The notes under the pieces: model-generated
Seen by the model: only the letters and a program-made list of their open reading frames with translations
The model's database searches: none
Told to the model about the DNA's origin: nothing
Origin: Corynebacterium lowii
GTDB taxonomy: Bacteria; Actinomycetota; Actinomycetes; Mycobacteriales; Mycobacteriaceae
Reading direction: 5' to 3'
Assembly (NCBI RefSeq): GCF_001412085.1
Contig: NZ_LKEV01000001.1
Span: forward strand, 310,001-374,000
DNA: 64,000 nucleotides
In this document: piece after piece, positions 25,574-35,293 of the stretch
How the letters are laid out: each line of letters begins with the position of its first letter
Position numbering within the stretch: position 1 is the first letter of the stretch
Translations under genes and position numbers: made by a program

Positions 25574-26356
25574 TTAGACGGACTGCGGGATGTCGGGGAG
25601 GTTCAGCTCGCCATCCAGGTTCAGATCCAGCAGATCGGAGAGGTCCAGATCCAGGATGTCGGAAGAACCGTTATCGCCATTGGAGAGCTCGCTCACGTCG
25701 GCAAGGTCAGAGGAGCCGTTGTCGCCGGAGGACAGCTCGGAGAAGTCACCGAGGAAGTCGGTGGAGAGCTGGTTATCGCCGGAGGAGAGCTCAGAGAAGT
25801 CACCGAGGAAGTCGGTGGAACCCTGGTTGTCGCCCGAGGACAACTCGCTCAGGAAGTTCGAGGAGCCGTTGTCGCCGGAGGACAGCTCGGAGAAGTCACC
25901 GAGGAAGTCGGTGGAGAGCTGGTTGTCACCAGAGGAGAGCTCGGAGAGGTCCACGTCACCGAAGAGATCGGTGGAGAACTGGTTGTCGCCCGAGGAAAGC
26001 TCGCTCAGGAAGTCGGAAGAACCGAACTGGTTGTCACCGGAGGAAAGCTCGGAGAGATCCAGGTCACCGAAGAAATCGGAGGAGAACTCGCCCTGGTTGT
26101 CGCCGGAGGAAAGCTCGCTCAGGAAGTCAGAGGAGCCGTTGTCGCCGGAGGACAGCTCGGAGGGGGAGAAGTCACCGAAGGTGGAGCCCAGGTCGCCCAC
26201 CTGAATGTTCTCGGGCATGGTCACGTTCAAGTCCGGCAGGCCGGGGAAGCTGATGTTCGGGAGCTCCGGGAACTGGATACCACCAGTGCGCAGCTGAACC
26301 AAGAGGTCGCCGATGGGGCCGTCAACGAACTCTTTGATTTGAAGCAGGAAATCCAT
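25574..26356 (-). CDS. Repetitive acidic SELSSGDN protein, unknown function
   Basis: 260 residues. The first 75 form a hydrophobic/amphipathic segment (MDFLLQIKEFVDGPIGDLLV start) with no signal peptide, followed by a Pro-rich linker. Then come ten copies of an octapeptide, nine SELSSGDN and one SELSNGDN, spaced by 6-14-residue segments of the types GSSDFL and QLSTDFLGDF, then an Asp/Leu-rich tail (DLDLSDLLDLNLDGELN). It is very acidic with no Cys, Trp or His in the repeats, so a calcium-binding or self-associating surface protein is conceivable. ATG 26356 has AAGGAG 12 nt upstream. Lack of a signal peptide with a hydrophobic start recalls corynebacterial outer-membrane PorA/PorH-type proteins, only as an analogy. 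Confidence 0.72.
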   Translation of the reverse strand: MDFLLQIKEFVDGPIGDLLVQLRTGGIQFPELPNISFPGLPDLNVTMPENIQVGDLGSTFGDFSPSELSSGDNGSSDFLSELSSGDNQGEFSSDFFGDLDLSELSSGDNQFGSSDFLSELSSGDNQFSTDLFGDVDLSELSSGDNQLSTDFLGDFSELSSGDNGSSNFLSELSSGDNQGSTDFLGDFSELSSGDNQLSTDFLGDFSELSSGDNGSSDLADVSELSNGDNGSSDILDLDLSDLLDLNLDGELNLPDIPQSV

Positions 26357-26688
26357 AGTGTGCAAGTACTCCTTGGTAGCCCTGAGATGGAACGGATAGG
26401 TGAAGAGTAACAAGGGCGGAAAGATCACGCAATGGTAACGAGGATAGATACTCAAATGTCTTTCTTGTTATTAGCCGATTTAGCGATCTACTTAAGTACC
26501 TCTCATCCCCCTTTTATGCGTGCCCAGGTAGGTATGCGGCGGGATTTGGCCGCACGGCATGGTGGTTTGAACCACATTTTTACTGATTTATGTCGTATTT
26601 TTCCTGTGTGGTGTGGGGAATGCGATATGCCCCCGTTGGGGAGTGCAGGTATCCTGAGTGAAATTTCGCAACCCGTAGAAAGGCAGTC

Positions 26689-26799
26689 ATGAATCCCCTG
26701 GAAAACCTCACCCTTGCCATCTCTGACGCTCTTGGGCAGGCCGCTCATCTTGGTTCTTCGGAACTATCGGAGTTGTCCTTGGCCCTTCACCTCTTCTAG
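26689..26799 (+). CDS. 36-residue peptide upstream of lpd
   Basis: ATG 26689 with AAAGG 5 nt before it, TAG at 26797. The peptide starts MNPLENLTLAISDALGQAAH and ends with GSSELSELSLALHLF; it is amphipathic and its tail resembles the SSELSEL segments of the repeat protein encoded divergently at 25574. A TATCCT box at about 26651 may be its -10. Size and character are like small corynebacterial porin-type peptides, but no homology is claimed. The divergent gap 26357-26688 is A/T-rich and holds the promoters but no other supported gene. Confidence 0.55.
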   Translation: MNPLENLTLAISDALGQAAHLGSSELSELSLALHLF

Positions 26800-26838
26800 A
26801 TAGGAGATGCCGTCCGGGACAAAGGCCACACTCTTCCG

Positions 26839-26844
26839 TATCCT
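26839..26844 (+). promoter_or_regulatory. -10 box of a leaderless lpd promoter
   Basis: TATCCT ends 7 nt before ATG 26852 and no Shine-Dalgarno lies in between, so transcription should begin at or next to the start codon. Confidence 0.6.
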
Positions 26845-26851
26845 GAACATC

Positions 26852-28261
26852 ATGAGCGAACATTTTGATGTAGTAGTCCTTGGTGCGGGTCCCGGCGGAT
26901 ACGTGGCCGCCATTCGCGCCGCTCAACTGGGTAAAAAGGTGGCCGTGGTGGAGAAGCAGTACTGGGGTGGGGTGTGCCTCAACGTGGGCTGCATCCCCTC
27001 TAAGTCGCTGTTGAAGAACGCCGAGGTCGCTCACACCTTTAATAAGGAAGCCAAGACCTTCGGCATCTCCGGCGAGGTGAGCTTTGACTTTGGTGTGGCG
27101 CACCAGCGCTCCCGCAAGGTCTCCGCCGGAATCGTCAAGGGCGTGCATTACTTGATGAAGAAGAACTCCATCACGGAGATTAACGGCCTGGGTTCCTTCA
27201 AGGACGCCTCTACCATTGAAATCGTGGAGGGCGATGACGCGGGCAAGACCGTAACCTTCGATGACGTCATCATCGCTACGGGTTCCGTGGTGCGCACCCT
27301 GCCGGGCGTGGAACTCTCCAAGAACGTCGTTTCCTTCGAGGAGCAGATCCTCAACGAGGAACTGCCGGAGAAGATGGTTGTGGTCGGTGGCGGCGCCATC
27401 GGCATGGAGTTCGCGTACGTGCTGGCCAACTATGGTGTGGACATCACCATCGTGGAGTTCATGGATCGAGTGCTCCCCAACGAGGAGCCGGAGGTATCCA
27501 AGGAGATCGCTAAGCAGTACAAGAAGCTGGGCGTGAAGCTCCTCACCGGCTACAAGACCACCGCCGTGCGCGATAACGGCACCTCCGTGGAGGTGGACGT
27601 GGAATCCAAGGACGGTTCCAAGTCCGATACCCTCACCGTGGATCGCGTGCTGGTTTCCGTGGGCTTCGCCCCGCGCACCGAGGGCTACGGCCTGGAGAAC
27701 ACCGGCGTGAAGCTCACCGAGCGCGGTGCCATTGCTATCGACGATCGCATGCGCACCAACGTGGAGCACATCTACGCCATTGGTGACGTGACCGCGAAGT
27801 TGCAGCTGGCGCACGTCGCTGAGGCTCAGGGTGTGGTGGCCGCCGAGACCATCGCCGGGGCGGAAACCGAGGAGCTGGGCGATTACATGATGATGCCGCG
27901 CGCTACCTTCTGTAATCCCCAGGTGGCTTCCTTTGGCTATACCGAGGCTGCGGCTAAGGAGAAGTGGCCGGATCGAGAGATCAAGACTGCCGTGTTCCCC
28001 TTTAGTGCCAACGGTAAGGCTGCGGGCCTGGCGGAGACCGCGGGCTTTGCCAAGATCGTGGCGGATGCCGAGTACGGAGAACTCCTCGGCGGGCACATGG
28101 TGGGCGCCAATGTTTCCGAAATGCTGGCGGAACTCACCCTGGCGCAGCGCTTTGATCTTACGGCCACGGAGATTGGCCGCAACGTGCACATTCACCCCAC
28201 GATGTCCGAGGCACTTAAGGAGGCCGCGGAAGGTATTGAGGGGCACATGATTAATCTGTGA
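26852..28261 (+). CDS. lpd: Dihydrolipoyl dehydrogenase
   Basis: 469 residues, the length of C. glutamicum Lpd, the E3 flavoprotein of the pyruvate/2-oxoglutarate dehydrogenase complex. Seen: FAD loop [16 protein letters not shown] (about 7-22), redox disulfide [13 protein letters not shown] (about 37-49), NAD loop [10 protein letters not shown] (about 180-189), [18 protein letters not shown] and the C-terminal HIHPTMSEA with the catalytic His. All catalytic residues are intact. The earlier in-frame starts are rejected because the sequence homologous to known Lpd begins at ATG 26852. Confidence 0.97.
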   Translation: MSEHFDVVVLGAGPGGYVAAIRAAQLGKKVAVVEKQYWGGVCLNVGCIPSKSLLKNAEVAHTFNKEAKTFGISGEVSFDFGVAHQRSRKVSAGIVKGVHYLMKKNSITEINGLGSFKDASTIEIVEGDDAGKTVTFDDVIIATGSVVRTLPGVELSKNVVSFEEQILNEELPEKMVVVGGGAIGMEFAYVLANYGVDITIVEFMDRVLPNEEPEVSKEIAKQYKKLGVKLLTGYKTTAVRDNGTSVEVDVESKDGSKSDTLTVDRVLVSVGFAPRTEGYGLENTGVKLTERGAIAIDDRMRTNVEHIYAIGDVTAKLQLAHVAEAQGVVAAETIAGAETEELGDYMMMPRATFCNPQVASFGYTEAAAKEKWPDREIKTAVFPFSANGKAAGLAETAGFAKIVADAEYGELLGGHMVGANVSEMLAELTLAQRFDLTATEIGRNVHIHPTMSEALKEAAEGIEGHMINL

Positions 28262-28275
28262 TTGATTGATCTTTG

Positions 28276-28310
28276 ATGAGGGGCCGCCCGTTGGGTGGCC
28301 CCTCATTTCT
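28276..28310 (+). terminator. Rho-independent terminator after lpd
   Basis: ATGAGGGGCC-CCC and GGG-GGCCCCTCAT arms with a 4-nt loop (GTTG) and one bulged pair, followed by TTTCT. Confidence 0.85.
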
Positions 28311-28600
28311 ATGGAGTGACCAGCACCGACGAAAGTTTGACACATTCCGGGGCTAGGTACCCCCGCGATCGTCGATAAGTGAGGAAACTCACCTTTCGCT
28401 CTTGCGATGGTGATTTGGGCAAAGTCTGCGCACCTCGGGGCCGATAAGGTAATCCTCATGTGGCGCGGGTTAGAGGTAACCCTCACCTAAGAAAAGGTGG
28501 AATGTGCCACAAAAACGCCTTGATGGTGGCTTGGAACCTGTTTTTGGACTGTGAGTTTTGCCCTCCACGCACTTATGGTTGAGGCGACATTGGAGGTGCC
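28311..28600 (+). promoter_or_regulatory. sdhCAB upstream region with DtxR-like box
   Basis: This 290-nt gap carries no gene. At 28472-28490 the 19-mer AGAGGTAACCCTCACCTAA matches 14 of 19 positions of the DtxR/IdeR consensus (TTAGGTTAGCCTAACCTAA), with the right arm 8 of 9. A weaker match (11 of 19) is at 28445-28463. There is also a short palindrome GTGAG-GAAA-CTCAC at 28379-28392 and a partial copy (GTCGATAAG) of the dispersed motif at 28371. SdhCAB contains haem and Fe-S centres, so iron control is plausible; in C. glutamicum this is indirect through RipA. Confidence 0.5.
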
Positions 28601-29356
28601 ATGACTGTAAAAAATCCAGACCGTGAGGCAGTCCGTCACGGCAAAATCACCGAAGAACCGCTCCGCTCTGCCCCGAAGATTCCCTCGTGGGCGCTGAAGT
28701 TGGGCATGGCCATCACCGGCCTGATTTTTGGCGGCTTTGTGCTCGTGCACATGGTGGGCAACTTGAAGATTTTTATGCCCATGCACGGCGACGCCTACGC
28801 CATTGATGAATACGGCGAGTTCCTGCGCACGATGGGCGAGCCGATCTTCCCGCGCGAGTCGATCCTGTGGATCTTCCGCATCGTGCTTCTGGCGGCTCTG
28901 ATTATCCACATCTACGGCGCGGTCACCCTGCACTCCCGCTCCCGGCAGTCCCGCGGCAAGTTCCGCCGCACCAACCTGCTCGGCGGGTTGGATTCCTTTA
29001 GCACCCGCACCATGCTGGTTACCGGCATCGTGCTGCTGCTCTTCATCATCTTCCACATCCTCGACCTCACCCTGGGTGTGGCTCCGGCGGCCAGCGATGT
29101 CTTTGAACACGGCGCGGTGCACGCGAACATGATCGCCAGCTTTAGCCGCTGGCCCGTGGCGATCTTCTACATCCTGAGCATGGTGATCCTCTTCCTCCAC
29201 CTTTCCCACGGGATCTGGCTGGCGGTAAGCGACCTCGGCATCACCGGCAAGCGCACCCGCTCGATCCTGCTCGCGGTGGCGTACCTGGTTCCGGCGCTGG
29301 TCATGCTGGGCAACATCATCATGCCGCTTTCCATTGCCGCCGGCTGGGTGAGCTAG
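28601..29356 (+). CDS. sdhC: Succinate dehydrogenase cytochrome b subunit
   Basis: 251 residues with five hydrophobic membrane segments and conserved His residues for haem b (in FVLVHMVGN, LIIHIYGA, IFHILDL and HLSHGIW). This is the single-polypeptide membrane anchor of B. subtilis-type and actinobacterial succinate:menaquinone reductases. GGAGG lies 4 nt before ATG. First gene of sdhCAB. In C. glutamicum ramB lies between lpd and sdhC; here it is absent. Confidence 0.95.
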   Translation: MTVKNPDREAVRHGKITEEPLRSAPKIPSWALKLGMAITGLIFGGFVLVHMVGNLKIFMPMHGDAYAIDEYGEFLRTMGEPIFPRESILWIFRIVLLAALIIHIYGAVTLHSRSRQSRGKFRRTNLLGGLDSFSTRTMLVTGIVLLLFIIFHILDLTLGVAPAASDVFEHGAVHANMIASFSRWPVAIFYILSMVILFLHLSHGIWLAVSDLGITGKRTRSILLAVAYLVPALVMLGNIIMPLSIAAGWVS

Positions 29357-29387
29357 GACGACTGAGAAGGGTTGTAAGGACATAAAT

Positions 29388-31381
<1,994 letters not shown>

Positions 31382-31382
<1 letters not shown>

Positions 31383-32131
31383 TGAAACTTCATCTTGAGA
31401 TCTGGCGTCAGGCCGGACCGACCACCGAGGGCGCCTTTGAGAGCGTGGACGTGGCGGATGCCGAGGAGCAAATGTCCATCCTGGAACTCCTCGACTTCGT
31501 GAACGATAAGTACATCGAGGAGGGCAAGGAGCCCTTCGCCTTCGCCTCCGATTGCCGCGAGGGTATATGCGGCACCTGTGGTCTGCTCGTCAACGGGCGT
31601 CCGCACGGTGCGGCCAAGAACTCCCCGGCCTGCCAGCAGCGCCTGTTCAACTACTCCGATGGCGATACCTTGAAGATCGAGCCGCTGCGCTCGGCCGCCT
31701 ACCCGGTCATCAAGGACATGGTGGTGGATCGCTCCGCCCTGGACCGCGTGATGCAGCAGGGCGGGTACGTCTCCATCAATGCGGGCACGGCTCCCGACGC
31801 CGACACCCTGCACCTCAACCACCAAACGGCCGAGTGGGCTCTTGACCACGCCGCCTGCATCGGTTGCGGTGCCTGCGTGGCCGCCTGCCCCAACGGCGCG
31901 GCGCACCTGTTCACGGGTGCCAAGCTGGTGCACCTTTCCAAGCTGCCCCTGGGTTCGGAGGAACGCGGCAAGCGCGCCCGCAAGATGGTGGACGAGCTGG
32001 AAACCAACTTCGGCCACTGCTCCCTCTACGGTGAGTGCGCGGATGTGTGCCCGGCGGGTATCCCGCTCACGGCGGTGGCGGCAGTCACCAAGGAGAGGGC
32101 GCGAGCTGCTTTCCGAGGCAAGGACGATTAA
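31382..32131 (+). CDS. sdhB: Succinate dehydrogenase iron-sulfur subunit
   Basis: 249 residues. The [2Fe-2S] cysteines are in CREGICGTCGLLVNG (about 58-72) plus a Cys near 82; the [4Fe-4S] and [3Fe-4S] cysteines are in CIGCGACVAACPNG (about 158-171) and CSLYGECADVCPAG (about 209-222). The full set is present. The coupled start with sdhA ensures equal synthesis. Confidence 0.97.
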
Positions 32132-32178
32132 ACTAAAGGTCATTGCGACCTGCACGAGAAGAAAGCGAGTACGACCCC

Positions 32179-32514
32179 ATGCCTAGCACGCACACCCCAG
32201 AGGCCACGCGCATGCACTACATTGATGGCTATGAGCCGGTGAGCTACGAGGCCCCGCATTCCTCCCTGCTGCGCACCGAAACCTGGGTGGGCATGGGCCT
32301 GGTGCTGGCGTCTCTGTGCCCGGCCGGTATCGCAATCTTTGCGGTAGCGCTCATGGTCTTTGGCAATACCGGGCAGGCGGATGTTACTCCCATGACGCTG
32401 CTGTGGATCGGCATTGTGCTCACGGTGATCTTTGCCGTGGCTGGTTCCGTGCTGATTAGCTACGGCCGCCGCCACTACAAGCAGTACGTGAAGGAAACCG
32501 GGCGAAAGAACTAA
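32179..32514 (+). CDS. Small membrane protein downstream of sdhB
   Basis: 111 residues: hydrophilic N-terminus, two membrane segments (about 44-63 and 75-97) and a basic C-terminal tail (GRRHYKQYVKETGRKN). It starts 47 nt after sdhB and ends just before the terminator, so it is the last gene of the sdh transcript. A similar small membrane protein follows sdhB in C. glutamicum. It may help assemble or stabilise the complex; no direct evidence. Confidence 0.78.
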   Translation: MPSTHTPEATRMHYIDGYEPVSYEAPHSSLLRTETWVGMGLVLASLCPAGIAIFAVALMVFGNTGQADVTPMTLLWIGIVLTVIFAVAGSVLISYGRRHYKQYVKETGRKN

Positions 32515-32529
32515 AAGCCACGGTTGCCA

Positions 32530-32575
32530 GCGGGCCGCCGCTCCCCAGATTTCAGGGGGCGGCGGCCCGCTTTTC
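32530..32575 (+). terminator. Rho-independent terminator of the sdh operon
   Basis: GCGGGCCGCCGC-CCCC and GGGG-GCGGCGGCCCGC arms form a very stable hairpin followed by TTTTC. Confidence 0.9.
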
Positions 32576-32588
32576 TACACTGGTATCC

Positions 32589-32678
32589 ATGAAACGCACA
32601 ATATTGCTTGTGGCCACCGGGCTCATCACCCTCATCACGGGATTGAGCCTTATCATCTCCGGCGCTCAGGGGCTTTAA
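32589..32678 (+). CDS. 29-residue membrane microprotein ahead of the DUF445 gene
   Basis: ATG 32589 to TAA 32678 encodes MKRTILLVATGLITLITGLS and a short Ile/Leu/Gly tail: one positively charged start and one transmembrane helix. A TACACT box (32575-32580) lies 8 nt before the ATG, suggesting a leaderless start. The stop is 2 nt before the ATG of the DUF445 gene, whose ribosome site (AGGGG) lies inside this ORF, so translation is probably coupled. It could be a true microprotein or a leader peptide. Confidence 0.6.
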   Translation: MKRTILLVATGLITLITGLSLIISGAQGL

Positions 32679-32680
32679 AC

Positions 32681-33979
32681 ATGGCAGAACACGTACGGGC
32701 CACGCGCCCTCTGCCCGGTCCCTCCCCGGAGGCAGAAGCGGAACGACGCCGCACTTTGCGCCGCCACAAAGCCTTCGTTACTGGTTTGCTGGCGGTGGCC
32801 GCGCTCATCTTCCTGGGCTGCACCTGGTGGCAGCACCAGCCCGGTGGCGCCCCGGCCTGGGTGGGTTACGTACGGGCGGCGTCGGAAGCCGGCATGGTGG
32901 GCGGCCTGGCGGATTGGTTTGCCGTGACGGCCCTCTTCCGGCATCCGATGGGTTTGCCCATCCCGCACACCGCGTTGATTCCTAAGAAGAAGGATCAACT
33001 GGGCGATTCCCTCTCGGGCTTTGTGGGGGAGAACTTTCTCAATGCGGAGCTCATCACGGAGAAGATCGCCACCGCGAATCTGCCCCTGCACGCCGGAAAG
33101 TGGCTGGCCGATCCGGCTCACGCGCAGCGCGTTTCCGCCGAGGCCGGGCAGCTGGCCTATAACGCCCTGGCGGCGGTGAAGGACGAGGACGCCGAGGCGT
33201 TGATCCGCCGCCTGCTCATTGATAAGGCCGCCGAGCCGCAATGGGGGCCGCCCGCGGGGAGGGCGCTGGAGCAACTGATTGATGATGGCAAGACCGAGCC
33301 ACTGATTGAGGAACTGATTACCTGGACGCACCGCAAGGTCCAGGGCTCGCAGGATTTGATTACGCGGCTGCTCGATGAGCGCAAGCCCGTGTGGGCGCCG
33401 CGTTTTGTGAACGACCTGGTGGGGGAGAAGATTTACCGCGAGTTGGTGAACTGGACCGCCGACGTCGCCGCCGATCCCCACCACGAGGCCCGCCGCGCCC
33501 TGCACCGCTTCCTGCGGCAATTTGCCCAGGACCTTCAACACGATCCGCAGATGATCGAGCGAGTGGAGGGCTGGAAGGAAGAGATCATGCGCTCGCGCCC
33601 CGTGGAGCAGGCGGCCCCAGCGCTATGGCGGGCGACGTCGCGCTCGCTGAGCCAGGCGGTGAGCGACCCCGATTCCCTGCTGCGGCGCACCATTACCCAC
33701 TACAGCCTGCACTGGGGGCAGCGATTGCTGGCGGAGGAAAAACTGCGCGAGGAACTCAATCGGAAAGTGGTGACCGCGGCGGCCTTTGTGGCCAATAATT
33801 ATTCCGGCCAGATCACCGCCATCATCTCCGATACCGTGCGCGCCTGGGATGCGGAGGAGGCGAGCGAGAAGATCGAGCTCATGGTGGGCAAGGATCTGCA
33901 ATTCATCCGGCTCAACGGCACCATCGTGGGTGCTTTGGCGGGATTGGCCATCTATACCGTGGCGCAGGTGTTGTTCTAG
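32681..33979 (+). CDS. DUF445 family membrane-associated protein
   Basis: 432 residues. After a basic N-terminus comes one membrane helix (about 32-50), the DUF445 hallmark YVRAASEAGMVGGLADWFAV (about 64-83) and FRHPMGLPIPHTALIP, then a long helical, partly coiled-coil region and a C-terminal membrane helix (GALAGLAIYTVAQVLF). The family (YheB/YjiN types) is of unknown function and linked to envelope or spore structures. Coupled to the 29-residue microprotein. Confidence 0.88.
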   Translation: MAEHVRATRPLPGPSPEAEAERRRTLRRHKAFVTGLLAVAALIFLGCTWWQHQPGGAPAWVGYVRAASEAGMVGGLADWFAVTALFRHPMGLPIPHTALIPKKKDQLGDSLSGFVGENFLNAELITEKIATANLPLHAGKWLADPAHAQRVSAEAGQLAYNALAAVKDEDAEALIRRLLIDKAAEPQWGPPAGRALEQLIDDGKTEPLIEELITWTHRKVQGSQDLITRLLDERKPVWAPRFVNDLVGEKIYRELVNWTADVAADPHHEARRALHRFLRQFAQDLQHDPQMIERVEGWKEEIMRSRPVEQAAPALWRATSRSLSQAVSDPDSLLRRTITHYSLHWGQRLLAEEKLREELNRKVVTAAAFVANNYSGQITAIISDTVRAWDAEEASEKIELMVGKDLQFIRLNGTIVGALAGLAIYTVAQVLF

Positions 33980-34060
33980 GGGGCGCCTCTAGGGGCGTCG
34001 TTTTTGCCGGGGTGGTTTTTGCTCGTGTGGCCAGCGGAAAGCCCCGCTATACTCGGCCTC

Positions 34061-34558
34061 ATGAGTTCCGGGAAGAACCACTTTTCTGAGATCCTTCGCG
34101 CCGGGCGCGAGGCCGCACGCAGCACGGGCGAGGTGATCGGGGAGTTTAGCGGGCACCTCCGCGCCCCGGAAGATCGCGGCCGCCACGCCCTCAACGAGGA
34201 GACCGTGGTGGACACGCTGCGAGATGCCTCGAAGGACTTTGCGGATAAGCGCAGCATGGATTCCCTCAAGAACGGGGCGAGCCAGGTGGCCGGGGCCACG
34301 GGGGAGGCCCTGAGTTCCCTGGCGGACCGCGTGGGGCGCGCGGCCCAGAGCACGCGCCACTCCGAGGCGGCCGCCAAGGCCGGGCGCGCTTATCAGAGCA
34401 TCGGGGAGCAGGTGAGCGACGCCGCCCGCGAGGCCATGAGCTCCTGGAGCTCTGAGAAGAGCGTGGGGGACAACTCTGGGGACAAGGGCGCAGGGGATAT
34501 TATCGACGGTGAAGTAATCTCCGAGACCATTCACGAGGACAACCCCCGCCATGACTAG
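34061..34558 (+). CDS. Helical Ala-rich cytoplasmic protein, unknown function
   Basis: 165 residues, hydrophilic, mostly helical, with many small residues and repeated SxxD/AxxA patterns; it lacks a signal peptide or membrane helix. The character resembles apolipoprotein-like or YtxH-type stress proteins. A perfect TATACT -10 at 34048-34053 lies 7 nt before ATG 34061 (leaderless). It overlaps the DUF2516 gene by 8 nt and shares its transcript. Confidence 0.7.
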   Translation: MSSGKNHFSEILRAGREAARSTGEVIGEFSGHLRAPEDRGRHALNEETVVDTLRDASKDFADKRSMDSLKNGASQVAGATGEALSSLADRVGRAAQSTRHSEAAAKAGRAYQSIGEQVSDAAREAMSSWSSEKSVGDNSGDKGAGDIIDGEVISETIHEDNPRHD

Positions 34559-34865
34559 TGCCCTTTTCCTCCTTCTTGGCTTGATTAACAATCTGCACGA
34601 TCTGCTCTACTTCGTAGCGGGCATCTGCGGCGTGGTAGGCGCAGTTTTCGTAGCCTCCACCCGCTCCGATGCCTTCCCCGCTGCGGATCGGCAGAGCAAG
34701 TGGACGTGGTTCGCTCTGCTGATGGGTTCCGCGGTGGTTTGCGTCTTTGTGGGCGGAGCGGTTCCACTGATTTCCATTGCGGGCGTGGTAATTATCGGCC
34801 TGTATTGGTGGGACCTGCGCCCGCAATTGAACGACCTTCTGGGCGGAACGCAGGGCAGCTGGTGA
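34551..34865 (+). CDS. DUF2516 family membrane protein
   Basis: 104 residues with three hydrophobic segments (about 3-20 weak, 25-40, 52-85 as two helices) and the end WWDLRPQLNDLLGG typical of actinobacterial DUF2516 proteins. It overlaps the gene upstream (8 nt) and its TGA overlaps the GTG of the DeoC-like gene, so the three are one translation-coupled unit. Role unknown. Confidence 0.85.
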   Translation: MTSALFLLLGLINNLHDLLYFVAGICGVVGAVFVASTRSDAFPAADRQSKWTWFALLMGSAVVCVFVGGAVPLISIAGVVIIGLYWWDLRPQLNDLLGGTQGSW

Positions 34866-35293
34866 GGAAGGATCTCACGGGGGCTTCCTCGCGCGCGGCC
34901 GTGGCGGAGGCCATAGAACAGGGGGAGCGTTCCCTCTTGGTGCCCGCCTCCTGGATTCCAGCCGAGGTGCCCGAGGGCGTAGAGATGATGGCCGCCTGCG
35001 GTTTTCCCACCGGCAGGCATCACCCGCTTATCAAGGCCTCCGAGGCGCGCCTAGCGGTGCAAAGCGGAGCCGTGGCGGTGCTCATCGTGCTGGATTCCTC
35101 CGCCGATGAATACGCCTGGATGACCGACCTCATCACCGCCCGCGAGGCGGTCAGCGAGCAGGTGCGCCTGGCCGCGGGAATTGATGTGCACGGTCCACAC
35201 CGCGCGGAGATGGAAGAAACCGCTCGCCGCGCGGGGGCCGAGGAGATTGTGCTTATTGAGGCCTCTTACGGAGTTTTGAGCTCGGAGAGGTGA
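34862..35293 (+). CDS. Degenerate deoxyribose-phosphate aldolase (DeoC)-like protein
   Basis: 143 residues from GTG 34862 (GTGA overlap with DUF2516). The segment GFPTGRHHPLIKASEARLAV matches the beta3-alpha3 part of DeoC and IDVHGPHRAEMEETARRAGA the later helices, so the ancestry is clear. The protein is much shorter than the usual 210-250 residues. At the place of the Schiff-base lysine (family DFVKTSTGFG) it has EIVLIEASYG, and the family Asp in EIDMVIN is replaced by hydrophobic residues. It cannot work as a normal aldolase. The last 28 nt overlap the convergent lmeA-like gene. Confidence 0.72.
   Translation: MRKDLTGASSRAAVAEAIEQGERSLLVPASWIPAEVPEGVEMMAACGFPTGRHHPLIKASEARLAVQSGAVAVLIVLDSSADEYAWMTDLITAREAVSEQVRLAAGIDVHGPHRAEMEETARRAGAEEIVLIEASYGVLSSER

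Noticed and set aside
26432..26692. 86-codon plus-strand frame in the gap before the 36-aa peptide gene
   Set aside because: No ribosome site, Cys/Met-rich random-looking translation, and it covers A/T-rich promoter DNA of two divergent genes.
26708..28486. 592-codon open frame antisense to lpd
   Set aside because: It is a shadow of lpd: the high third-position GC of the true gene leaves few stops on the other strand. The translation is His/Gly/Leu-rich without any domain, and lpd is certain.
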